Shown piece after piece: positions 46,399 through 54,373 of a DNA stretch of 64,000 nt. Origin of the DNA: an uncultured Flavobacteriaceae bacterium (GTDB lineage: Bacteria; Bacteroidota; Bacteroidia; Flavobacteriales; Flavobacteriaceae). Location of the stretch: the NCBI GenBank assembly GCA_943788165.1, contig CALSPF010000001.1, positions 744,001 to 808,000 of the forward strand, written 5' to 3'. Under the pieces are notes generated by a model that saw nothing but the letters and a program-made list of their open reading frames with translations, was not told the DNA's origin and did no database searches. Each line of letters starts with the position of its first letter. Position 1 is the stretch's first letter. The translations under genes and the position numbers were made by a program.

Positions 46399-49065
46399 TT
46401 AGAATCTTCTGTCGGGCTCCCGACGTTTTTCATATTTTAGATCATTCAATAATCCAGATTTTATTCCAATGAAGAAATACCAGGATGTTCTTGTCCCAAG
46501 TGGTACCCAACTAAAGTTTAGATTCCAACTATCTAAATCTCGATCAAAACGAAATTGAGTGTAAGTTATTCCTTTGTTCTTAAAGTCGTATCCAGAAGAA
46601 GCGCCTACCTTCCATTTTGGCGTAATGTCAATATTCCCAGAAACCATGAGAGAATTGTTTGAAAAATCCTTTTGTCCTCTAGAGTTGTTGTAGGTTAGGG
46701 AATAAGCGAATTTCAAGTCCCAGTTTATATCTGTGCTATACAGACCAGAGGATATGCTTTTGTTTTTCTTTGGTTTTCGAGACAGACCATTTGAAAAATC
46801 ATTTGCAGCACCAAAAAGATCATCGTCACGTCCACCACCAGATAAACGTTCTAAATCATTAAAATCTTCTTCGTCTTCTGTCTCCTCTTCCTCAACTTCT
46901 CCTTCTTCGCGTTTAAATGTATCATTATCTAAACTGTACCCCATATTTACATTGGCACTTGTTAAACGCAACAATCCTCCACCGTTTTTGATATGAAATG
47001 TTTTGACACGTTTAAATTCAGCATCTAAACCATAAGGATCAAAAGTGGCACCGATATTGGTGGTTAATTTGTCTTTAAAAAAGTTTAAGCCCGTTGTCAT
47101 TCGAATGGGAGCCAAATGAAACTCACTTGCAGCAATATTATAACTCGTACTAATATTTAAGTTATTCAGGAGTTTAATCTTCTTGGGTTCGAGGTCTAAA
47201 CTGTCTTTGGATTTTACTTTAGCTTCTAGGGAGTTGTTTATGCTTATCCCCAGTGAATTTGAATATCCTCTGGATGGTCTACCATAGAGTGCGTTTTCAA
47301 ATCGGGTATATTCTGCAGTATTTCCTTCTGCATCGATAATATAGGTGTCATAATATTGATCAAAACTTGGCTGTGTGCTGTAGCTGATTGACGGGCGAAC
47401 TGTATGGCGAATGGACTGAAGGTTCTTCCCTTCTTTAAAGTTAAATGTACCATAGATGGTTGTTCCCATGCTAAGGCTGTAGTTGTATGTTCTAAAGGCG
47501 GCAAAACCGCTTAGCGTGTCCTTGACCACACCGTTTTCCTCTGAGTAGTTGTTGTAGCGTACAGTGTTTGGGGTCCAAACTTCTCGCAATGTACCCCCCG
47601 CGCTAATGCTAAAGTGTTTGGCCAATTTAAAATTGGTATTGATTGGAATGGTGTGGGTAACACCAGAACGTGCATCTTCATACATTGCTTTAGTAAATAG
47701 CTTCTCTTCAGTGGTTTGTATCCGACTTTCGGCTAGGGTAGTGACCTGAAAGTTTATGTTTTGAAGAATTCCCTTCTTTGTTTCTCCCCGTTTAGAGAAA
47801 GGATATATCCGCTCCATGTTCCCTTGAAAGGTTGGTAGGGTTAGGTTGGCCGATTGTGTATTTTTGTTTTGCGATAAACTAGTGGTAAGCGATATGTTTA
47901 CACGCGGATATTTAGGAAATGTTTTTGAATAAGAAACGGAGGAGCTCAAATTATTATTGAGAAAATTTGCTGTATTCAGCTGGTTGATGGATTGCTGAAA
48001 ATACTCACTACTTCCAAGGTTTACCGAAGCAGAAAAATTTGAATTTGGGCTAGCCTTTGAATCTTGCCGGTGGGACCAACGAATGTTATAAACAGTTGAT
48101 TTTGAGTAGTCGTCAAAACCACGTTCGCCATTAACAAGCTTTTCGTATCGAAAACTAAAGTTACCGCCAAACTTATAATTGGCTTTGTATTGTGTATTCC
48201 AGCGAAAACCGTAACTCCCATTGGTGTAATAATCTCCTGTTAAATCAATGTCAAGGTAATCTGAAACGGGAATGTAGTACCCCATATTTTGCAGGTAATA
48301 TCCACGCTGATTACTTTCTCCGAAGGTTGGGAAAATAAACCCAGATTCTTTCTTGTTTCCTGCAGGGAAATAGGCAAAGGGAACAAAAATTGGTGTGGGG
48401 ACATCAGCGATATATAGGTTACTAAAACTGGAGATTATTTTGCCTCCTGGGATTAGTTTCCCTTTCCGAATGCGAATGTAGTAGTCAGGATTCTCTGCAT
48501 CTGCCGAAGTCGTTATTTTGGCATTTTTAATATAATAAAGCGAATCGTTTTCTTTTTTGGTATAACTCGAAAACACATTCATACCACTTTGTGCTGTTTT
48601 AGAATTCCAAATGAGTGCTTTCTTTGTGTCGAAATTAAAGCGGATTGAATCAGGATTAATTTCATCTCTCCCTTGTGTGAATTGCGGTTTTTGAACCAAT
48701 TCTCCAACGGAATCTTTAATTCGTCCGGCATAAACCTCATTCTTGGTGTAGTCCATCACAATTATCCCAGCTCGCAATTCCATGTCTTGATACGTCAAAA
48801 CAGCCTTGTTGTACAATCTTATTTTATTTGTTTTTTGATTGATTTTCACAGAATCTTGGGCCGTGTATTTGATCAAATCAAGTAATAATGGTTTTTTCGA
48901 CGGGATACTGTCGGAAGCGACCACAGAGATACTATCGAGTTTAATTTCTTGAATGAATTCATGATTTGGAAGACTATCATTCTTTTTAAAAGATTGTGCA
49001 TGGACTAGGTGAATGCCACAGCAATATAGAAGAATAGTATAAAATAGAAAAGACTTTGTTTGCAA
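46399..49065 (-). CDS. lptD: LptD-like LPS assembly outer-membrane protein
   Basis: An 888-aa outer-membrane protein with signal peptide (ending HLVHAQ). The N-terminal OstA/LptA-like jellyroll (about residues 65-215, IRLYNKAVLTYQDMELRAGII split as IRLYNKAVLTYQDME and LRAGII) is followed by the LptD barrel; IPGGKIISSFSNLYIADVPTP and FIFPTFGESNQRGYYLQN are typical. An acidic Glu/Asp-rich stretch (about 735-755) sits in a barrel loop. It inserts lipopolysaccharide in the outer leaflet with LptE. Divergent from an amidase gene. Bacteroidota LptD is diverged, so the name is by family rather than proof. Confidence 0.88.
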   Translation of the reverse strand: MQTKSFLFYTILLYCCGIHLVHAQSFKKNDSLPNHEFIQEIKLDSISVVASDSIPSKKPLLLDLIKYTAQDSVKINQKTNKIRLYNKAVLTYQDMELRAGIIVMDYTKNEVYAGRIKDSVGELVQKPQFTQGRDEINPDSIRFNFDTKKALIWNSKTAQSGMNVFSSYTKKENDSLYYIKNAKITTSADAENPDYYIRIRKGKLIPGGKIISSFSNLYIADVPTPIFVPFAYFPAGNKKESGFIFPTFGESNQRGYYLQNMGYYIPVSDYLDIDLTGDYYTNGSYGFRWNTQYKANYKFGGNFSFRYEKLVNGERGFDDYSKSTVYNIRWSHRQDSKASPNSNFSASVNLGSSEYFQQSINQLNTANFLNNNLSSSVSYSKTFPKYPRVNISLTTSLSQNKNTQSANLTLPTFQGNMERIYPFSKRGETKKGILQNINFQVTTLAESRIQTTEEKLFTKAMYEDARSGVTHTIPINTNFKLAKHFSISAGGTLREVWTPNTVRYNNYSEENGVVKDTLSGFAAFRTYNYSLSMGTTIYGTFNFKEGKNLQSIRHTVRPSISYSTQPSFDQYYDTYIIDAEGNTAEYTRFENALYGRPSRGYSNSLGISINNSLEAKVKSKDSLDLEPKKIKLLNNLNISTSYNIAASEFHLAPIRMTTGLNFFKDKLTTNIGATFDPYGLDAEFKRVKTFHIKNGGGLLRLTSANVNMGYSLDNDTFKREEGEVEEEETEDEEDFNDLERLSGGGRDDDLFGAANDFSNGLSRKPKKNKSISSGLYSTDINWDLKFAYSLTYNNSRGQKDFSNNSLMVSGNIDITPKWKVGASSGYDFKNKGITYTQFRFDRDLDSWNLNFSWVPLGTRTSWYFFIGIKSGLLNDLKYEKRREPDRRF

Positions 49066-49085
49066 GGTGATAAAGGCTAAATTTG
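49055..49085 (+). promoter_or_regulatory. Amidase-gene promoter
   Basis: TTTG (49055-49058), 19 bases, TAAATTTG (49078-49085): a full match to the Bacteroidota housekeeping promoter. Its -33 element overlaps the first codons of lptD on the other strand. Confidence 0.75.
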
Positions 49086-49103
49086 TATCAATCGACCTAT
49101 CTT

Positions 49104-49111
49104 CAAAATTA
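49104..49111 (-). promoter_or_regulatory. Candidate lptD promoter, -7 box TAATTTTG
   Basis: Exact TAnnTTTG on the minus strand, 39 bases before the lptD start. No TTG at the usual spacing. It lies downstream of the start point of the divergent amidase promoter, so the two transcripts overlap at their 5' ends. Confidence 0.5.
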
Positions 49112-49155
49112 CATATATTTTTAAAGACTAAAGCGGTTTTAAGTATTTATTAGTA

Positions 49156-50283
49156 ATGAATAGAAACACCTTTTTTGCGTATAAACTTTACAGTTGTTTG
49201 TTTGTTTTTTTGATTAGTATGACTGGTCTTGCCCAGACAGCTGCTAAAGATTTTGTTGTAGTGCTAGACGCGGGTCATGGCGGGAAAGACACCGGGAATC
49301 GTGGGAATGGTTATTTAGAAAAGAAAATAGCCCTGACGATAGCGTTAGAAATTGGAAAACAACTTTCTACTCAAAAAGGGATTAAGGTAATTTTCACCCG
49401 AAAAGACGATCGTTTTATAGAATTAAAGAATCGCGCGAAAATTGCTAACCAAGCAGATGCTGACCTTTTTGTTTCCATTCATTGTGATGCTTTTACTTCG
49501 CCAAAAGCATATGGCGCTGGGACTTTTGTACTAGGGCTTCACCGTAATAAAGACAATTTTCGGATTGCACAAAATGAAAATTCTGTAATCTTTTTAGAAG
49601 AAGACCACGAAACCACCTACGAAGGTTTTGATCCTAATAATCCAGAATCTGTGATTAGTTTGGTGCTCATGCAGGAGACTTACAACAGTCAAAGCATAGA
49701 GGCTGCCAATACCATTCAAAAGAGTTTTGTGACTAATTTAAATCGAAAAGACAGAACCGTAAAGCAAGCTGGATTTTTAGTGTTGCGAGAAACCTATATG
49801 CCAAGCGTTTTGGTTGAAGTAGGTTTTTTAACCAATAAAAAAGAGGGCGCCTATTTAAATTCAAAATCGGGTCAACGTGAAATTGCAAACACAATTTCTA
49901 AAGCAGTATTGAACTATGAAAAGCAATTGCAAGCATCCGTTGTCAAAGAAGATCAGGCCGTGTTGGTTGCGGAGCAACAAGCCCCTCTTGAAGTTGAAGA
50001 GCCTGCTCAAGAAAGCACCGCCAAAGGGGTTGTTTTTAAAGTTCAAATTGCTGCAACTGCGAAATCCATTGATTTAACAAAGAAGAATTTTAAAGGTTTA
50101 AGCAATCTCAGTAAGGAAAAATCCGGAAAATTATTCCGTTATTTTTATGGTGAAGCCAACACATACGCTCAAGCCCAAAAACTAAAAAAGACGGCATTTA
50201 AAAAAGGCTATGAGCATGCTTTTTTAGTTGCATACAAGAATGGCGTTAAAATCAAAATTTCTGACGCAATCTCCCCTAAATAA
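49156..50283 (+). CDS. N-acetylmuramoyl-L-alanine amidase (Amidase_3) with SPOR-like C-terminus
   Basis: A 375-aa exported zinc amidase that cuts the muramoyl-alanine bond, used in daughter-cell separation. Signal peptide ending GLAQ. Zinc ligands His41 (LDAGHGGKDTG), Glu55 (YLEKKIAL) and His109 (VSIHCDAF), and catalytic Glu221 (LVEVGFLTNKKE). From about residue 293 a SPOR-like domain (VVFKVQIAATAKSI to AFLVAYKNGVKI) would bind denuded septal peptidoglycan. mlaD follows after 20 bases. A strong promoter lies upstream. Confidence 0.93.
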   Translation: MNRNTFFAYKLYSCLFVFLISMTGLAQTAAKDFVVVLDAGHGGKDTGNRGNGYLEKKIALTIALEIGKQLSTQKGIKVIFTRKDDRFIELKNRAKIANQADADLFVSIHCDAFTSPKAYGAGTFVLGLHRNKDNFRIAQNENSVIFLEEDHETTYEGFDPNNPESVISLVLMQETYNSQSIEAANTIQKSFVTNLNRKDRTVKQAGFLVLRETYMPSVLVEVGFLTNKKEGAYLNSKSGQREIANTISKAVLNYEKQLQASVVKEDQAVLVAEQQAPLEVEEPAQESTAKGVVFKVQIAATAKSIDLTKKNFKGLSNLSKEKSGKLFRYFYGEANTYAQAQKLKKTAFKKGYEHAFLVAYKNGVKIKISDAISPK

Positions 50284-50303
50284 ATAGGGATAAAAGAGAA
50301 ATT

Positions 50304-51281
50304 ATGCTTAGTTTTGAATCAACCAAAAACGCACAATTGAAGCTAACAAACGAAATTAAAGCAGCGCTTATTATCATTGGCGGAATTTTCCTCTTTCTCT
50401 TGGGGTTTAATTTTTTGAATGGCACATCCTTATTTAAGCACGAAAACATTCATCACGCTGTCTATGATAATGTGGAGGGGCTTCAACTGGGGACAAAAGT
50501 CACCGTCAACGGATTGACCGTTGGTAAAGTCTCTACCATTGATTTTTTGCCAAATTCAGCAAAGATTTTGGTTTCATTTACCTTGCGTAGCGATGTTCAA
50601 TTTCCCAATACCAGTGTTGCTGAGTTATACGAAGCAAGCCTTATTGGTGGTAAATCTATTGCAATTCAACCTGATTACACTTCAGCCAGAATACTACAAG
50701 ATGGTGACACACTCGTTACCGCTGTAAAGCCAGGTTTGACTGATGTGGTGACTCAGCAAATAGCGCCCTTACAGCAACAATTGGAACGTGTGTTAGTTAA
50801 TGCAGACTCTCTTTTTACAGGAATAAACGCTGTGTTAAATCAAGAAGGAAGAGACAACTTGTCTACTACCATCGCTGATTTATCGAATACAATTAATAGC
50901 ATTAACGGAGTAGCAGCCTCTATGGATCAATTGCTGGATAATCAGAAAGGAAATTTAACAACTACCTTAGATAATGTTGCGAAGATAAGTGCCAACGTAA
51001 ATCAGCTATCGGACTCTTTGGCTAAATCAAACATCAAGCAAACCCTGATCGCTTTTGAAACTACTGTTTCTCGCTTAAATAGTATTTTATTGGATATGGG
51101 ACAAGGGAAAGGAAGCATTGGCAAACTCATGAAAGATGAGAGTATATATAACAATATTGAAGCCAGTACCAAAGAAATAGAGTTGTTAATTAAGGACCTG
51201 AAAGAACATCCCAAGCGCTATGTTCACTTTTCTCTTTTTGGAAAAAAGGAAGCGCCTTATGAAGAAATAAAGAACGAATAA
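50304..51281 (+). CDS. mlaD: MlaD-family (MCE domain) protein
   Basis: A 325-aa protein with one N-terminal membrane helix (ALIIIGGIFLFLLGFNFLNG) and an MCE domain (about residues 55-135, VYDNVEGLQLGTKVTVNGL). A helical C-terminal half follows (about 160-300), likely coiled coil. MCE proteins form hexameric tunnels that carry lipids between the membranes. MlaE and MlaF partners are not in this window. The stop is directly followed by the ATG of the Fe-S protein gene. Confidence 0.9.
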   Translation: MLSFESTKNAQLKLTNEIKAALIIIGGIFLFLLGFNFLNGTSLFKHENIHHAVYDNVEGLQLGTKVTVNGLTVGKVSTIDFLPNSAKILVSFTLRSDVQFPNTSVAELYEASLIGGKSIAIQPDYTSARILQDGDTLVTAVKPGLTDVVTQQIAPLQQQLERVLVNADSLFTGINAVLNQEGRDNLSTTIADLSNTINSINGVAASMDQLLDNQKGNLTTTLDNVAKISANVNQLSDSLAKSNIKQTLIAFETTVSRLNSILLDMGQGKGSIGKLMKDESIYNNIEASTKEIELLIKDLKEHPKRYVHFSLFGKKEAPYEEIKNE

Positions 51282-52619
51282 ATGCTGATTGTACTTTTAC
51301 CAAATATTCTTTTCACCCTTTTACTGATTGTTGCCCTAGGCTTTTTTGCGCGTAATGTTAGTAAGATAAAAAATAACATCAACCTTGGGAAAGACATTGA
51401 TCGGTCAGATAACCCCAAAGCCCGTTGGGGTAATATGGCCCGAATTGCGTTAGGTCAATCCAAAATGGTAAAGCGACCTATCGCTGGGATTTTGCATGTT
51501 GTTGTTTATGTTGGTTTTATTTTAATCAACATTGAATTGTTAGAGATCATCGTTGATGGCATCCTGGGTACTCATCGTGTTTTTGCACCTTTTTTGGGCG
51601 GATTCTATAATGTCTTGATCGCTACCTTTGAGGTATTAGCCGCTTTAGTCCTGGTTGCAGTAATTGTTTTTTGGTGTAGAAGAAATGTCATTAGAATACA
51701 GCGTTTTTGGAAAGACGAAATGAAAGGTTGGCCAAAGTTTGACGCAGATATAATTCTTTATTTCGAGGTGGTTTTAATGGGATTGTTCCTCCTCATGAAT
51801 GGAACAGATCTTGCGATCCAAACCAATTTCCCATCAGCAGTTCATTATGCACAAGCGGGTTCCTTTCCGGTAAGTCAATACTTGCTGCCTCTTTTTGAAG
51901 ACACCAATTTAGATAAACTTATTTTAATTGAACGCACCGCATGGTGGTTGCATATTTTTGGTATTTTATGTTTTTTAAATTACCTCTATTACTCGAAGCA
52001 TTTACACATTCTTTTGGCTTTTCCAAACACCTATTTTGCCAATCTCAATGCCAAAGGTCGCTTTGCAAATAATGCCAATGTGACCGCAGAAGTTCAGTTG
52101 ATGCTTGATCCAAGCGCAGATCCCTATGCAACTTCAGACGATACCGCTGAAGTTGATAAGTTTGGTGCCTCTGATGTAATGGACTTAAATAAGGTTCAAC
52201 TTCTCAATGCCTATACCTGTACAGAGTGTGGACGATGTACCAGTGAATGTCCTGCTAACCAAACAGGAAAGATATTATCTCCACGAAAAATTATGATGGA
52301 CACTCGTGATCGTTTGACCGAAGTAGGGGATAACATCATTAAGAACAAGGGCACTTTTGTGGCCGATAAAAAACAATTGTTGGGCGATTATATTTCTCAC
52401 GAAGAATTATGGGCATGTACCTCTTGCAATGCCTGTGTGGAAGCTTGTCCCGTTGATATTGATCCATTATCCATCATCATGAATATGCGACAGTACCTCG
52501 TTATGGAGGAATCGGCTGCACCAACTGATTTGAACAATATGATGAGCAATATCGAAAATAATGGTGCACCCTGGCCCTTCAACCAACAAGATAGGGCTAA
52601 TTGGGCAAAAGAATTATAA
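51282..52619 (+). CDS. Membrane-anchored 4Fe-4S dicluster protein (HdrC/GlcF-like)
   Basis: A 445-aa protein with about five to six hydrophobic helices in the first 260 residues, holding His residues that could bind heme or quinone (RPIAGILHVVVYVGFIL, WWLHIFGILCFL). Then comes a cytoplasmic two-cluster ferredoxin domain: CTECGRCTSECP and CTSCNACVEACP. It resembles the N-terminal half of Fe-S oxidoreductases that pair with a CCG-domain subunit; that subunit is encoded two genes on (53094). Likely passes electrons to or from quinone; the donor is unknown. Confidence 0.87.
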   Translation: MLIVLLPNILFTLLLIVALGFFARNVSKIKNNINLGKDIDRSDNPKARWGNMARIALGQSKMVKRPIAGILHVVVYVGFILINIELLEIIVDGILGTHRVFAPFLGGFYNVLIATFEVLAALVLVAVIVFWCRRNVIRIQRFWKDEMKGWPKFDADIILYFEVVLMGLFLLMNGTDLAIQTNFPSAVHYAQAGSFPVSQYLLPLFEDTNLDKLILIERTAWWLHIFGILCFLNYLYYSKHLHILLAFPNTYFANLNAKGRFANNANVTAEVQLMLDPSADPYATSDDTAEVDKFGASDVMDLNKVQLLNAYTCTECGRCTSECPANQTGKILSPRKIMMDTRDRLTEVGDNIIKNKGTFVADKKQLLGDYISHEELWACTSCNACVEACPVDIDPLSIIMNMRQYLVMEESAAPTDLNNMMSNIENNGAPWPFNQQDRANWAKEL

Positions 52620-52636
52620 ACTATAATACAATAACC

Positions 52637-53083
52637 ATGCACAAAGAAGAAGCAGAAAGCTATTTACACAAAAAAGTTGAAGACGGAGAAGAAATCAGCC
52701 CTGTCTTACCCGAGGGAATTAAAAACTATTTAATTGACATCGATGGTACTGTTTGTGACGATATTCCAAATGAAGAACCAGAACGTATGGCGACTGCAAA
52801 TCATTATCCTGACGCCTTGGTTACCCTCAACGGTTGGTATGATGAAGGACACTTAATTTGTTTCTTTACCTCAAGAGTTGAAAGCCATCGTGATGTGACT
52901 GAAATTTGGTTAAAAGAAAAAGGATTCAAATACCACAGCTTATTGATGGGGAAACCTAGAGGAGGAAACTACCACTGGATCGATAATCACTTAGTGAAAG
53001 CAACTCAGTACAAAGGGAAGTTTACCAATTTGGTTGAAAAAGACGTTACCATTCAAGTCTTTGATGATGGGCAACACGATTAA
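52637..53083 (+). CDS. Small HAD-like phosphatase-type protein
   Basis: A 148-aa protein; start at 52637 (MHKEEAESYLHKKVEDG) chosen over 52601 because the latter overlaps the previous gene. HAD motif I is YLIDIDGTVCDD and a motif II-like segment is LICFFTSRVESH. The lysine/Asp part is less clear (GKPRGGNYHWIDNHLVKA, VQVFDDGQHD-like IQVFDDGQHD). Databases may call such proteins phosphoheptose isomerase; nothing visible supports an isomerase. It lies between two Fe-S subunit genes, so a role linked to them is possible but unproven. Confidence 0.75.
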   Translation: MHKEEAESYLHKKVEDGEEISPVLPEGIKNYLIDIDGTVCDDIPNEEPERMATANHYPDALVTLNGWYDEGHLICFFTSRVESHRDVTEIWLKEKGFKYHSLLMGKPRGGNYHWIDNHLVKATQYKGKFTNLVEKDVTIQVFDDGQHD

Positions 53084-53093
53084 CACATAAGTT

Positions 53094-53876
53094 ATGATTA
53101 AAGTACCTACACTTGCCGAATGTATGGCTGAGGGCAGAACTCCTGAAATTTTATTTTGGGTTGGTTGCGCCGGTAGTTTTGATGAGCGGGCAAAAAAAAT
53201 CACCAAAGCTTTTGTGAAATTACTGGACAATGCAAAGGTGGACTTTGCTGTTCTAGGGGCTGAAGAAAGTTGTAGTGGTGATCCCGCTAAACGCGCCGGT
53301 AATGAGTTTTTATTCCAAATGCAAGCCATGACCAACATCGAGGTGATGAATGCCTATGAAGTAAAAAAGATTGTCACAACCTGTCCGCACTGCTTCAATA
53401 CATTAAAAAACGAATACCCTGAATTGGGAGGTACGTTTGAGGTAATACATCACACGCAATTATTACGTGATTTATTGGATGAAGGAAAAATGACAATAGA
53501 AGAAGGTACCTTCAAAGGAAAACGTATTACCTATCATGATCCTTGTTATTTGGGAAGAGCCAATAATATTTATGAAGCCCCGCGTGAGCTTATTCAAAAA
53601 CTAGACGCAGAGCTAGTCGAAATGAAAAGCTGCAAGTCGCGTGGTTTGTGTTGTGGAGCAGGAGGTGCACAAATGTTTAAAGAACCTGAGCAAGGGAACA
53701 AAGACATTAACATTGAACGCACAGAACAGGCACTCGAAACAAAACCAGATATTATCGCTGCTGGTTGTCCTTTTTGTAATACCATGCTTTCAGATGGAGT
53801 TAAAAACAAAGAGAAGGAAGACAGTCTTCCTGTCTTAGACCTTGCAGAAATGATCGCCACCGCAAAAGACCTATAA
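53094..53876 (+). CDS. CCG-domain Fe-S protein (HdrB/GlcF C-terminal-like)
   Basis: A 260-aa soluble protein with two cysteine-rich CCG domains: an N-terminal one (VGCAGSFDERAKK, EESCSGDPAKRAG, TTCPHCFNTLKNEY) and a C-terminal one (YHDPCYLGRANN, CKSRGLCCGAGGAQ, GCPFCNTML). These ligate 4Fe-4S clusters at the catalytic or electron-transfer site of heterodisulfide-reductase-like enzymes. It starts 10 bases after the HAD-like gene. It is the likely partner of the membrane dicluster protein. Confidence 0.9.
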   Translation: MIKVPTLAECMAEGRTPEILFWVGCAGSFDERAKKITKAFVKLLDNAKVDFAVLGAEESCSGDPAKRAGNEFLFQMQAMTNIEVMNAYEVKKIVTTCPHCFNTLKNEYPELGGTFEVIHHTQLLRDLLDEGKMTIEEGTFKGKRITYHDPCYLGRANNIYEAPRELIQKLDAELVEMKSCKSRGLCCGAGGAQMFKEPEQGNKDINIERTEQALETKPDIIAAGCPFCNTMLSDGVKNKEKEDSLPVLDLAEMIATAKDL

Positions 53877-53879
53877 ATA

Positions 53880-54365
53880 ATGCTTGTCCCTTTTTCTTCT
53901 TTGCCATCACATGCTCGGGTTTGGGTTTACCAATCCTCACGAGTATTTACTGCTTCAGAAAATGAAGAAATTAGCGCTATTTTAACTACTTTTCTATCGA
54001 ATTGGGCAACCCACGGTACGCCCCTAAAAACGGCATTTGAGCTTCGCCATAACCAGTTTATTGTCATTGGTTTGGATGAAGAGGTCAAAGGTGCGTCGGG
54101 CTGTTCTATTGACGCCTCGGTTCACATGATTCAATCGCTCGAATCGAAATATGGACTTGAATTATTGGATAAAATGAATGTATGTTATCGCGAGGATACT
54201 GAAATAGCTTACACTCCTTTAAAAGAATTTAGAAAACTTGCTAAGACGCCCAAGGTGTCACCAGATACCATTGTCTTTAATAATTTGGTGGTGGACAAGG
54301 CCGAGTATGAAAGCCATTGGGAAGTTCCTGCATATGATAGCTGGCATTCTCGTTTCATTAAATAA
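53880..54365 (+). CDS. Conserved hypothetical protein
   Basis: A 161-aa protein of a kind I associate with Bacteroidota (MLVPFSSLPSHARVWVYQSSR). Relatives are sometimes labelled ABC transporter ATPase, but no Walker A, Walker B or ABC signature is visible, so that label looks wrong. A Cys-containing segment (GASGCSIDASVHMIQSLE) is the most distinctive part. It lies 3 bases after the CCG-domain gene and 8 bases before the GH3 fusion gene, in a continuous operon. Function unknown, probably cytoplasmic. Confidence 0.8.
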   Translation: MLVPFSSLPSHARVWVYQSSRVFTASENEEISAILTTFLSNWATHGTPLKTAFELRHNQFIVIGLDEEVKGASGCSIDASVHMIQSLESKYGLELLDKMNVCYREDTEIAYTPLKEFRKLAKTPKVSPDTIVFNNLVVDKAEYESHWEVPAYDSWHSRFIK

Positions 54366-54373
54366 TCACTGCT

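Noticed and set aside
53880-54365. ABC transporter ATPase label for the 161-aa protein
   Set aside because: No Walker A, Walker B or signature motif is present.
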